DNA of 64,000 nucleotides, from positions 54,460 through 118,459 of the forward strand of contig NW_013657629.1 in NCBI RefSeq assembly GCF_000142905.1, written 5' to 3'. Each line of letters begins with the position of its first letter. The stretch's first letter is position 1. A program made the translations under genes and the position numbers. Origin of the DNA: Thecamonas trahens ATCC 50062 (Eukaryota > Apusozoa > Apusomonadida > Apusomonadidae). The notes beneath the pieces are model-generated. The model was not told the DNA's origin, did no database searches, and worked only from the letters and a program-made list of their open reading frames with translations. Below are positions 52,800-61,949 of the stretch, one piece after another.

Positions 52800-53729
52800 T
52801 TATCGTACTTGTGCGACCGACTGTGGCTGTCGGCCAGCCCGCGGCTGGGGCTTGCGCCCGCAGACAATGAGCAGACTCGGCGCCGGAGCATACTTGGCGG
52901 CGGCGGGATATGCGGCGAGGTCGAGGCCCGAGACAGCAAACGGGATCTCGGTCAAGCAATCAAGAATGAGGCCTGCGTCGAGCACGGCGTTGACATAGTC
53001 GGCGACGCCGTGGAGAGCAGCGCCGAGGCGGAACTCGATCTCCTCGCCCGATGCGGTGTCGACGGTGCGAAAGTTGGCCTCGGCTCCCCGGTACGCCATA
53101 TACGGGTGGTACGCCGAGAGCAGCAGCCGCCCGCCGGGCGCTGTTGCGCCGGCCAGCGCAGCCACCGTAGCCGCCAGATCGGTGATGTGCTCGCCGACAA
53201 GGGCGCATACAACAACAGCGCACCCACCCTCCGGCGCCCAGCTGCTTGTCTCGGCGCTGACGTTGAGATCACCCTCACCCAGCTGCCAGCAGACTCTGCC
53301 GTGACCATCGCGGCTGCCGAGCCGCTCGCGAGCGACAGCAAGCATGCCAGGTGCAAAGTCGATGCCGACAACGTCGACATGAATGCCGCCGTCGTCGCCG
53401 CTACCCGCGCCCGTCGCCTCCATCGCTTCGACCGCAGCGTCGACAATGGCCGCCGTGACTCGCCCAGTCCCGCAGCCTGCGTCCAGGACGGAGATCGCTT
53501 GCGGCACCTTGCCAGATGTCGACGCCGCAGCCGCCTGGACCGCAGCCGCAGCCGCCGCCTCGGCTACAGCATCGGCCACGGCCGCGGTGACGAGCGGCAC
53601 AAAGACACCACTGTCCATGGCAACGACAAAGTTGGGCGTCGCATCGTACGTCGCTGCCCATGCGTTGTAGCCCTCGCGCGTGTCGACTGAGACTCGTCGC
53701 ATCCCGTCTGAAGCTGGCGCCTTCTCCAT
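52800..53729 (-). CDS. Class I SAM-dependent methyltransferase
   Basis: Single exon, 309 residues. Motif I is SVLDAGCGTGRVTAAIV (near residue 80). The acidic end of strand 2 is in VDVVGIDFAPGMLAVARERL, with GGCAVVVCALVGEHI as motif II/post-II region and PGGRLLLSAYHPYMAYRG following strand 5. The start YNAWAATYDATPNF is typical of Methyltransf_11/25-type small-molecule enzymes (UbiE/BioC-like fold). Poly-Ala inserts at ~50-72 are lineage-typical. The substrate cannot be inferred. It lies upstream of the CLC gene on the same strand. Confidence 0.85.
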   Translation of the reverse strand: MEKAPASDGMRRVSVDTREGYNAWAATYDATPNFVVAMDSGVFVPLVTAAVADAVAEAAAAAAVQAAAASTSGKVPQAISVLDAGCGTGRVTAAIVDAAVEAMEATGAGSGDDGGIHVDVVGIDFAPGMLAVARERLGSRDGHGRVCWQLGEGDLNVSAETSSWAPEGGCAVVVCALVGEHITDLAATVAALAGATAPGGRLLLSAYHPYMAYRGAEANFRTVDTASGEEIEFRLGAALHGVADYVNAVLDAGLILDCLTEIPFAVSGLDLAAYPAAAKYAPAPSLLIVCGRKPQPRAGRQPQSVAQVR

Positions 53730-54111
53730 GCCCGTTGCTGTGGCTCTGTGTGTCGAGAGACCTCACCTCTGGCTCGTCGGCTGCCTGTCGCCTGTTTTGA
53801 CCAGTCGCGAAAGTTCCAATCGAATGCTCAGCGCAAAGACTCGGATTCCCAGGCAACCGACTGCCTGTCGGCCCGGCCTTGTATATGGTGGTGACTTGCT
53901 CGCGCTGGCGGTCCTGGTCCAAAGCGCGGCAGCAATAGTGATGATTGAAACCGAGCGTCCATTACTCTCCCCGCATGAGGGAGGAAGGTGGAGATGGTGG
54001 TGCCCACGAAAAAACATGATCGCCCCTTTTCGCCATCCACCCCCTCCCCCTCATCTGTGCAAAGTAAAACACATCCTTCTTTCGCTAGTCACGTGAAAAA
54101 GGCCGACCTCG
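53730..54111. other. Upstream of methyltransferase gene
   Basis: About 380 bp likely holding the methyltransferase promoter. A CACGTG-like site lies at 54090-54095 (TCACGTGA). No coding region supported. Confidence 0.35.
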
Positions 54112-54615
54112 TCAGAAGACGTCGCTGATGTTACCAAGCTCGATATCAACGAGCGCGATGATGACGAGCGATGACGACGAGAGCGACGTTGAAGTGGAGA
54201 CGGATGGCAGAGAGTGTTGACGTCGACGTCGCTGGCGGCTGGACGACAAGCGGAGCATCTGTCGAGTGCCACGACGGATCGAGTGCTGGCGCGACAGCCC
54301 GAGACGAGGTGGACGGCTTGGCTGTTGAAGCTTTCCGCGAGGCTGCCGACGCTTTCGACGCCACGGACTCTGACGACGATTGAACGGTAGGCAAAGACGG
54401 GAGCTTCCACGCAGGCTGTGATAGGCTGGGCTGCGGCCTGGCGGAGACAGTCGTGTCTCCACGTTGTCTGTTCAAGCATCGCGGGAGCTCGCCAACGAGG
54501 TAGCCGATGAGGACTCGGGTGAGAGCGCAATCGGTGGGTCGTCGGGAAGGGTCACCTCCCAATACTCGGTGGTGGTCTTGCCGATTGGTTGCGTCCGTAC
54601 ATTTGCAGCAAGTGT
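54112..54615 (-). pseudogene. Frame-broken Ser/Pro-rich coding stretch
   Basis: On the minus strand, three consecutive protein-like segments lie in three frames: one from about 54615 after a TAG acceptor (TQPIGKTTTEYWEVTLPDD), one near 54450-54210 (QPAWKLPSLPTVQSSSESVA, then Ser/Thr/Pro-rich), and one ending at 54112 (VIIALVDIELGNISDVF). Each shows C-ending codons. They could be one gene broken by base errors, exons of an unrecognised gene, or chance. No start codon or family is identified. Confidence 0.25.
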
Positions 54616-54666
54616 CTACCACAGCCATGTCCAACGTAAGACCTGCATTCGTACATTTCTCATCGC

Positions 54667-56340
54667 CTACGCCTTGGCACGCTTCCCTGCCGGCTCGCCT
54701 TCGGCTCCGCTGACCCGGCGCTTGCTCCCAACAGCCGCAGCACTGCTGCCTGCGTCGTTCCCCCCGGCAGCCGCGCTCGGATCGCCGCGGCGCTTGGCCG
54801 CGTAGGCAGCCTTCATCTTGGTAAGGTTCGCAGTCTTGGCTGCCGCATGGTCAACGATCGGCTCTGGATAGTCGCGCCCAAGGACCACGCCCGCGTCGGC
54901 GAGCACGTCCTCCGGTGCGTCGAACGGTGCCATGAGGTGCTTGTCTGGCAGACGGGCAAGCTCGGGAACCCAGCGGCGGACATAGGCGTGGGCAGACGCT
55001 CCATACTTGTTGCCAAAGCTGATCGGTGAGTACACCCGCCAGTACTGGTGGAAAAAGGCCGAGGCTGAGAGCCAGAGCCAGTTGCCGATGTTGAGGTAGT
55101 GGTCGGCGTCGAGAAGGAGCGAGTTGAACACTCCCGCACCGGCCTCCCAGCTCTGCCACAGGTAGCCGCGGGTGAGGAAACAGGCCACAAGGTGGCGCGC
55201 CAAGTGATGAACCCATCCTGTTGCCCGCAGCTGTCGCATCACTGCGTCGATGAGGGGGAAGCCGGTCCGGCCCTCGGCCCACGCCGCCACCTTGTCCGGC
55301 TCGTCATCCCACGGAATGATGCGGGAGAGCGGATTGGTGGCCATCGCCTCGTAGCCTGGCGTCCGGCTCCCAACCACTGTGTAAAACTCGCGCCACAGGA
55401 CCTGGCCCACCAGCGAGACCGGCGGCTGACTCACACTCCGCTTGCTCTTCTCCTCCACCGCTCGCAGCTGCTCGTAAAACCGCCGCACAGAGAGCGTGCC
55501 AAATTTGAGATGTGCAGAAAGGCCCGTAGTAGATGGCGGCTCGGCGAATGGATTGGTCTTGGGCTTTTCAAACGTCACAACTCGGTCCACGTCCGCAAGG
55601 AACGCACGCATCCGCTCTTGCGCCTCGGCCTCACCGCCCGGAAACGCGCGCGAGCTGCCGTCGCCCTCGCTTCGCCCAGGAAACGCAGCCATACCCGGAA
55701 CAGCAAACCGCTCAGTATCCTTTGCTACCGCGTCGACCGCAGCCTGAGGCAGCGGTGGCAGCTCTGTCGGCGCCTCAATCGGCGCCTGCGGCTGCCACCC
55801 GCGCTTGGCGATCAGCTTCCTCATCCCACCAAACGTCGTCGGTAGCGCGGCATCCGGCACACTCTCCCACACTTCCATCGGATAGATCAGGTTGGGCTCG
55901 CTCGTCTCCACCGCGAGCTTGTCATCGGCCGCCATCCGTGTCGCCTTGGCGTCGCGGATCTTGGCGTATGGTTCGTAGTCGGCCTCAAAGTGGAGCGAGT
56001 CGGCCCCGACCTCGCGCCACAGCGCCTGAAGTGTGTCCAGCGCTCCCTTCTCCGGCGTGCCCTTGATCACCAGCAGCTGCGAGCCGAGCGCCCGCAGCGA
56101 CGAGTCCAGCGCCAACAGCGACTCCAGGAGGAAGACTAGCCGGGTGTCGCCGACGTACGCCCGGGTGAGCAGGTGCGGATCGAGGACAAAGACAGGAACC
56201 ACCGCGGCTGCCGCATCCGCCGCCGCCGCCAGCGCCGGGTTGTCGTCCACCCGTAGCGCCTTGCGGAACCACACCATGGCCACCTGTCGCGAACCCATCC
56301 TTGCTGCCATTTGCTTCGGCTGCGTGACGTGTGGCCGCAA
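54667..56340 (-). CDS. Photolyase/cryptochrome family protein, (6-4)/animal-cryptochrome class
   Basis: Single exon, up to 557 residues (starts possible at 56340 or in-frame Mets 10 and 14 codons on). N-terminal alpha/beta domain: MVWFRKALRVDDNPAL. FAD domain: GWVHHLARHLVACFLTRG, with the two His used by (6-4) photolyases, LLDADHYLNIGNWLWLSASA, FFHQYWRVYSPISFG and PEPIVDHAAAK. The tryptophan-rich electron-transfer region is intact. These proteins repair (6-4) photoproducts with light or act as blue-light/circadian regulators; sequence alone does not separate the two. The tail KRRVSGAEGEPAGKRAKA is a bipartite nuclear-localisation-like signal. Confidence 0.93.
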   Translation of the reverse strand: MRPHVTQPKQMAARMGSRQVAMVWFRKALRVDDNPALAAAADAAAAVVPVFVLDPHLLTRAYVGDTRLVFLLESLLALDSSLRALGSQLLVIKGTPEKGALDTLQALWREVGADSLHFEADYEPYAKIRDAKATRMAADDKLAVETSEPNLIYPMEVWESVPDAALPTTFGGMRKLIAKRGWQPQAPIEAPTELPPLPQAAVDAVAKDTERFAVPGMAAFPGRSEGDGSSRAFPGGEAEAQERMRAFLADVDRVVTFEKPKTNPFAEPPSTTGLSAHLKFGTLSVRRFYEQLRAVEEKSKRSVSQPPVSLVGQVLWREFYTVVGSRTPGYEAMATNPLSRIIPWDDEPDKVAAWAEGRTGFPLIDAVMRQLRATGWVHHLARHLVACFLTRGYLWQSWEAGAGVFNSLLLDADHYLNIGNWLWLSASAFFHQYWRVYSPISFGNKYGASAHAYVRRWVPELARLPDKHLMAPFDAPEDVLADAGVVLGRDYPEPIVDHAAAKTANLTKMKAAYAAKRRGDPSAAAGGNDAGSSAAAVGSKRRVSGAEGEPAGKRAKA

Positions 56341-57170
56341 CTCGTCGTCGGTGACTCCGCTGGAACCTCCGCCATGCTAGCAACAGATGTTGGCTGATGT
56401 GACATGTTTGTTCGGTCTGGGTGCTCCTGTCATTAAACCCATTTGGCGAGGGGACAATTTGGCAGTGGAACCAATAAAATGCTCAGCCGGACTCCCTGGG
56501 TTTGAATGCGTTCATCCTATGCTGAAAATACCCGATCCCGTCTCGCTCTCGGAAGTCAAGCAGCATGAGGCTTGGTTAGTACTGTGGTGGGGGACCACAC
56601 GGGAATACCGAGTAACGCATTCTTTCTTCTTTTTGCCCAAACACACACCCTCCCTGTCTGCATCCCCCCCCCCCCACACACATACATCGTCGCACTTTGG
56701 GGGACAAATGATCTGAGCTTGGATCGGGTTGGTTAGTCTACGGGGAGCCTGTCGCCAAGTTGCGTGTTCGCTTGGCGATCTCGTTCACGATTTCCGACGG
56801 CCGGTCACTGGGACCAAACGGGGCGAAACCGTACTCGAGGAGGCGGAAGACAGTGGCGACGTGATCGGCCCTCCCATCACATCATGCATCTCACTCGGCT
56901 CAGCTGGGCCTAGCGGTGGTGCAGCGAATACGTCAAAGTGTGAGAGAGCGAGCGGGTGGTATGGTTCACGAATAGCCCACACACTCCGACAAATCGCCGT
57001 CTCCGCCAATTACCTTCCACACAACACGTGTCGTCAACTGTCCGCACGCGTCAAGCTATCGTCATCGATCGGGAACGCAAGGAAATTGGCTGACGCAGAC
57101 AAAGCTCCTCGCGCACTCAGTGCTACTGAACCCCGTACATCTCTCTCTGCATCACCTTGCTCCCGCAGTT
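56341..57170. other. Region around 5S rRNA, no protein gene
   Basis: Holds the cryptochrome promoter (left), 5S rRNA, a C-run/CA stretch at 56664-56690 and the upstream region of the rhodopsin. A pyrimidine tract and CAG at 57167-57168, two bases before the rhodopsin ATG, could be a splice acceptor for an unseen 5' untranslated exon. Confidence 0.45.
56504..56622 (+). rRNA. 5S ribosomal RNA
   Basis: 119 nt. The ends GAATGCGTT and AACGCATTC form a perfect 9-bp helix I. Internal blocks match eukaryotic 5S: CCCGATCCCGTC (loop B/C), CTCGGAAGTCAAGCAG (box A region), GGCTTGGTTAGTACTGTGG and GGGGGACCACACGGGAATAC (box C region). A T-rich stretch ending in TTTTT (56623-56634) follows and should terminate RNA polymerase III. 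The gene is single here, not in an array with itself. Confidence 0.96.
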
Positions 57171-58292
57171 ATGCTCGGAAGCCGCAGCAGGTTGCTCTAC
57201 GCGGCGTCGACCGTTGTCCAACTCTGCTTCTCCTTCGCCTTCTCGCGACTTGCGGGCCGCGCCAACAATGCCGTCCGCTGTCGGCTCGCCACCCTCTCGG
57301 CCATGGCGACGTCTATTGCCGCCCTCGCCGCTCTCCTCCAAGCCGGGGACATCGGTATTATCGCAGTCCATGGGCGTCCGGTTGCCTGGTCTCGCTACGC
57401 CGACTATGCGCTTGCTACCCCATGTATGTTGCTAGGTGTGGTACAAGCGTCTCCCCTATCCAACCCTGCGCTTTTTTTCTCACTTTCACTCACCCCCCTT
57501 CACCCGCACTCCCCCAACACAGTGCTCCTCCATCAGCTCCAGCTTCTGGTAGACATGGGCAGCGACGACTGCGCACGTGGCATGCTCTTCCAGGTCCTTA
57601 TCATTTGCGCCGGAATGGCCGGGGCAATGATCGATGACCTTCCGGTCTCGCTGGCCACCGCTGGCTTTGGCGTTGTTCTCTTTCTCGCCAACGCCGTGTC
57701 GCTGCGGTCAGCGTTTACCCGGCTCGAGACCAAGGCCCGAGTGCGGACCTTTGTGGGCCGCTTTGTGACGGCGACTCTGTGCATCTGGATGCTCTACCCG
57801 ATGTGGTGGCTTGTTGTCCGACTCGAGCTCATCGCTGACGAGACGTCGGCGGTGTTCAACCTTGCGTTCGACGCGCTGTGCAAGGGCGGCTTTGGTCTCG
57901 TCCTCTGGGCCTTTGCCCACCGCAACCGGGACGCCATCGACCATCTCTCCACCGTAATCTCGCAGCCGACGCTGGATACTACGTCGCTCATCGAGCTTCA
58001 TAGCGGGGCGAAGGCGCCTGCCGATAACGGTGCGTCTGTCGGGCTGACTGTCGACGTCGGCTTGCGGACGATGTCAGAGTCGTCGTCGTCGTCGTCGTCA
58101 TCATCGTCATCATCGTCGTTGCTCATTTCGCAATCTGACTCTGATGATGATGCGACCGGAAAGGTAGTTACGGCCAAGCGAGTCTTGCGTCGGAAACGCC
58201 GAGAGAAGAACAGGTCACGGGCGATGTCGCGGACGTCAGCGCGTGTGGCGCCGGCGCGGTCGCCATCGCTGCCGCACATCATGGGCGTTTAA
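57171..58292 (+). CDS. Microbial (type I) rhodopsin with D-A-Q motif
   Basis: Exons 57171-57423 and 57523-58292; the 99-nt intron runs GTATGT to CAG; 340 residues. Seven helices are visible. The spliced helix C reads WSRYADYALATPLLLHQLQL, aligning with bacteriorhodopsin R82, D85, P91. By that alignment position 85 is Asp, 89 is Ala and 96 is Gln. Helix F has LYPMWWLV (Tyr185, Pro186, Trp189 equivalents). Helix G has FDALCKGGFGLVLWA with Asp212 and the retinal-binding Lys216. Asp85 fits a pump or sensor; loss of the Asp96 donor predicts slow cycling or sensing (inference). The C-terminal ~80 residues are cytosolic: Ser run, acidic patch and a basic RRKRREKNRSR block. Confidence 0.9.
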   Translation: MLGSRSRLLYAASTVVQLCFSFAFSRLAGRANNAVRCRLATLSAMATSIAALAALLQAGDIGIIAVHGRPVAWSRYADYALATPCMLLGVVQASPLSNPALFFSLSLTPLHPHSPNTVLLHQLQLLVDMGSDDCARGMLFQVLIICAGMAGAMIDDLPVSLATAGFGVVLFLANAVSLRSAFTRLETKARVRTFVGRFVTATLCIWMLYPMWWLVVRLELIADETSAVFNLAFDALCKGGFGLVLWAFAHRNRDAIDHLSTVISQPTLDTTSLIELHSGAKAPADNGASVGLTVDVGLRTMSESSSSSSSSSSSSSLLISQSDSDDDATGKVVTAKRVLRRKRREKNRSRAMSRTSARVAPARSPSLPHIMGV

Positions 58293-58307
58293 TAGCCGCG
58301 AGTAGCC

Positions 58308-61300
58308 TCATGCCCTCGGACGAGCGGCGCGGGCACAGCCGACCACACGCCCGGCCCAGAGGGCAGCAGAGATCGGCGTCTGAGCCTCGAGCTCGATCAG
58401 ATCAACACGCGCCGGGTTCTCCGGGGCGGTGGCAAGAATGTGGAGGCTGGTACCGGAAGCCTCGGCGCGAACTATGCGGTCGAGCGGGAGCTCCCAGTTC
58501 GGCGAGTCGTCTTCGATCGGCGCGGAGGCAGTAGCTTGGCTGCCATCACCAGCCTGATTGCAAGGATAAAGCTGCAGAGCATTCGGCGCGATGCGAGCAA
58601 ATGCCAGCGGACGTGATGGGAGGGCGAGGCCGCGTGAGAGGCCACCGACAACGTCGCCGCGAAGAGCTGCGGTGAGGAGGACGTCGACATGGTGGGGCCC
58701 AACGCCAAGTGAGGCCCGGAGCTCGGCTGGGCTGAGCGAAGGCACCGCAAGGACGAGCCAGCGGAGGTACGTGAGGTCGCTCGAGGGGCAAGCCCGGGCG
58801 GCAGCAGCCATCAGCGGCGTCATGCCGGACTCGTGCGCCACATCGCCAAGCCAGAGGTCGGGTGTATGGAGCAGGAGTGCGTCCAGCAGCTCGGGCATGC
58901 TCTCGAGATCGGTGTGGAGAAGAGTGCAGCCGCCGACGCCACGCGAGACATCAAGCGTTGGCCGCTGCGCCGCTGCATACGCCACCTCGCTGCGCCCGCA
59001 CATGATGATTGGCGTTTGGTCGCCGGCAATAGTGACGTTGACCTCGGCGCCGGCGGCGATGAGGGCGCACGCCGCAGCGGTGTTACCGGCCTTGACTGCG
59101 AGACTGAGCGGCGATGCGCTATCGTTGTTGATGGCGTCGACGTCAGCGCCAGCGTCGATAAGTACCGCAACAAGCGTAGTCGCCATCACGTCGCGCACGT
59201 GGCTTGCGGCGAGATGGAGCGGATGCGCGCCGCGCTCGTCGGCCGCAACTACCAGCGACGGCGGTGAGGCGGCGAGGATGCACTCCAAGACTCGTGCAGC
59301 ATCGCCAGGAGCAGCGGCTGCAGGCGGAGCGCATGCTCGGTGGGCGGCATTTTGGCCGCGACTGTCAACCAGGCTGACGGTGGCCTGAGCGGCGAGGAGG
59401 GCGACGACACCGTCGAACCATGTGCGACTTGCAGCGAGCATGAGCGGTGTCTCCGAGCTGGCATTGGCATAGTCGACAGCGGCGGGACAGGCCGCCGTAA
59501 GGAGAAGCTCTACCACCGACGCGTTCCGCGATGCGACGGCGGCGTGGAGCGGGGTGTCGCCGCGGGTGTCGGGGGCAGCAACAAGGTCGCAGCAGGCGGC
59601 TGCTTCTGTTGAGAGGAGCTCTGCCACGGCGCCGGGCGAGCTGCGCGCGGCATGGAGGAGGGTGCGGCCCGAGGCATCGCGCCCGGTGAGCGGCCATCCC
59701 AGGCCGCGGAGCATAAAGCTGAGGGCAGCGACGTTGTCTGCCGCTGCGGCGCGATGGAGGAGATCGGTGGCTGCCGCGGTGCCGAGTGACTGCAGTGCAG
59801 GCTCGAGGACGGCCATGACCTCAGTGGGTGCATGGGCGGCGGCGACAGCGAGCGGCGAGACGGCGGCAGGCGAGAGGGTGTGGGCAGCGGCACCGGCAGC
59901 GAGGAGGACAGCTACAATGTCGGCTTTGCCACGGACAATGGCAGTGTGAAGCGCGGTGTACCCGGCAGTTGTGGCGGCGTTGATCGGCGCACCAGCGTCG
60001 ATGAGGACCGCCACGGGTGCGGCGGTCGACGCCCACTGCGCGGCTGTGACGAGAACGGGCGATGCATAGCTTCCGTGTGTTGCATCGAGCGGCGCACAGA
60101 GGTCATCGACCAAAACCCGCATGACAGGCACGTGTTCTCCAGTGGCTGCCAGATGCAGCGCCGACGCTAGGACATCGGGGCCGATGTTACCGACACGGGC
60201 GAGGAAGCGGGCGACGTCGACCCGCCCGCGGCGGGCGGCAAGCTCAAACGCGGTGTGGCCGGCGTCATCCGTGGCAGCCACCGCAGCTGGTGAGAGTTCG
60301 ACAAGCACTCGGACAGTCTCGAGATGGCCACCCTCAGCTGCTAGATGCAGCGCTGCGGCAATGCGCTCAGGATCGGCACCGCTCTTGACAAGGAGCGCCA
60401 CCACTTCGGTGTGCCCCGAGCGGGCCGCGGCTTCGACGGCGCTGGGCGCGTCGCCGGACAAGCGGTCAAAGGTGCCGTCACATTGACGAGCGCCAGCTTT
60501 GAGCAACTCGCGGACGATGCCAAGGTGGCCGGCCTTGGCGGCGCCTGTGAGCGGCGGAGATTGCGGCGGCGCGTTGACATCGGCACCGGCCGCAACAAGC
60601 GCGGAGACGACCCGGGTGCGGCCGCGGGCGGCAGCTAGAGAGAGCGGCGTCGAGTCGGTGGCGGTCGTCAGCGCGTCAACTGGCGCGCCGGCAGCCAGAA
60701 GCGCGCGCACCGCATCGAGATTCCCAAGCAGGGCTGCAGTGTGGAGCGGGGAGGTGCCGGCAACAGCACGGGTGTCGACGCGGGCGCCGGCGGCAAGAAG
60801 CGCAGACGCCACATCAAGGTTATTCTCCTTGACGGCGTGATGGAGCGGGGTGAACCCGTCGTGTGAGCGGGCATCGAGGGCAGCACCGCTGGCGATGAGC
60901 ACTTCGGCGACCGCCAGTGCGCCGGTCCGCGCCGCGAGATGCAGCGGGGTGCGCCCGCTCTTGCTTTGCGCGTTGATGTCGGCGGCCGAGTGGCCAACGA
61001 TGACCTTGGCCACTTTCGCATGGCTTCGCAGCGCAGTGACATGCAGCGGCGTCCATTCGCGGTCGTTGACAACCTTGGGCGACGCCGCTAGCTTGTTCAG
61101 CAAGTGCTCTGTTGCGCTCACATGCCCGCACCACACCGCGGCGTGGAGCACCCGCCCACCGCAGTCATGAACCCGCGCGTCGATGTCGAACTCGAGGTGC
61201 TTGCCAAGGATCGCTAGCATGCCGACGTTGCCCGAGGCGGCAGCGAGGGAGAAGAGCTCGCCCACCTTTTCGCCAACCGAGCGGAGATTAGCAGCTAGAT

Positions 61301-61712
61301 TGGCGTGGCCCATGCCCGCCAACAGAGCCTGCGCCGCCGCACACCGTCCGCCCATCACCGCCACACGCAGCGGCGACGCATTGTCGTTTCGGACCTGATA
61401 CGGGTTCGCCGATGTCTTCTCCAGCAAGTACGTGATGACCTCACCATGATCGCCAGCTGCAGCCACATGCAGCGGTGACGCGCCGTCGGGCGGTGCCCGC
61501 TCATTGACGTCCATGGCGACAAACTCCTGTCCCGTCACAGACAAGCGGCTGCGGCTTTCACCGCCACCACCACTGGGCCGCCGCTCTGGCCCCACCTCGC
61601 CTCGCCCACGCACCCTATCGCCCTCCAACATCCGAGCCACTCGCCGGACGTCTCCACGTGCACATGCCTCATGCAGCGGTGTCCGCGACCGGCGTGACGG
61701 GATGCCTCCCAT
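58308..61712 (-). CDS. Large ankyrin-repeat protein with myristoylation-like N-terminus
   Basis: Single exon, 1134 residues from ATG 61712 in CCATGG context. The frame opens upstream at 61847 but that part is low quality. About 24 ankyrin repeats fill residues ~10-1000 (TPLHLAARTGALAVAEVLIA, TPLHHAVKENNLDVASALLA, SPLHTAALLGNLDAVRALLA). The start MGGIPSRRS fits an N-myristoylation signal (Gly2, Ser6), implying membrane attachment. No kinase, channel or SOCS module is seen; the last ~130 residues are non-repeat. Its stop lies 15 bp from the converging rhodopsin stop. Function unknown beyond protein binding. Confidence 0.88.
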   Translation of the reverse strand: MGGIPSRRSRTPLHEACARGDVRRVARMLEGDRVRGRGEVGPERRPSGGGGESRSRLSVTGQEFVAMDVNERAPPDGASPLHVAAAGDHGEVITYLLEKTSANPYQVRNDNASPLRVAVMGGRCAAAQALLAGMGHANLAANLRSVGEKVGELFSLAAASGNVGMLAILGKHLEFDIDARVHDCGGRVLHAAVWCGHVSATEHLLNKLAASPKVVNDREWTPLHVTALRSHAKVAKVIVGHSAADINAQSKSGRTPLHLAARTGALAVAEVLIASGAALDARSHDGFTPLHHAVKENNLDVASALLAAGARVDTRAVAGTSPLHTAALLGNLDAVRALLAAGAPVDALTTATDSTPLSLAAARGRTRVVSALVAAGADVNAPPQSPPLTGAAKAGHLGIVRELLKAGARQCDGTFDRLSGDAPSAVEAAARSGHTEVVALLVKSGADPERIAAALHLAAEGGHLETVRVLVELSPAAVAATDDAGHTAFELAARRGRVDVARFLARVGNIGPDVLASALHLAATGEHVPVMRVLVDDLCAPLDATHGSYASPVLVTAAQWASTAAPVAVLIDAGAPINAATTAGYTALHTAIVRGKADIVAVLLAAGAAAHTLSPAAVSPLAVAAAHAPTEVMAVLEPALQSLGTAAATDLLHRAAAADNVAALSFMLRGLGWPLTGRDASGRTLLHAARSSPGAVAELLSTEAAACCDLVAAPDTRGDTPLHAAVASRNASVVELLLTAACPAAVDYANASSETPLMLAASRTWFDGVVALLAAQATVSLVDSRGQNAAHRACAPPAAAAPGDAARVLECILAASPPSLVVAADERGAHPLHLAASHVRDVMATTLVAVLIDAGADVDAINNDSASPLSLAVKAGNTAAACALIAAGAEVNVTIAGDQTPIIMCGRSEVAYAAAQRPTLDVSRGVGGCTLLHTDLESMPELLDALLLHTPDLWLGDVAHESGMTPLMAAAARACPSSDLTYLRWLVLAVPSLSPAELRASLGVGPHHVDVLLTAALRGDVVGGLSRGLALPSRPLAFARIAPNALQLYPCNQAGDGSQATASAPIEDDSPNWELPLDRIVRAEASGTSLHILATAPENPARVDLIELEAQTPISAALWAGRVVGCARAARPRA

Positions 61713-61949
61713 GGCTACAGTGAGGTCTTTGCTGTTCACTGTGTGCGAGAAAGAGAGTGTGTGTGGGGGGGCGGACTGCGGCTGAGCCGAAGCCAGGCAA
61801 GCGTGGGCTGTGTTGGGTTGGCGTGGGGGGTGCTCGGTGGGAGTCAACGAAAAATTGCAACCCTCTGGTTTTTCGGGTCGGCAGAGAGCGTGCGTCTGCA
61901 GGTCTGCATGTCCTTGCAGCGTCGGTATGCTTCTTCACAACTTAATAAC

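Noticed and set aside
54171-54383. 70-residue plus-strand acidic ORF
   Set aside because: Acidic composition mirrors Ser-rich codons on the other strand; no start context or family, and minus-strand reading looks more protein-like.
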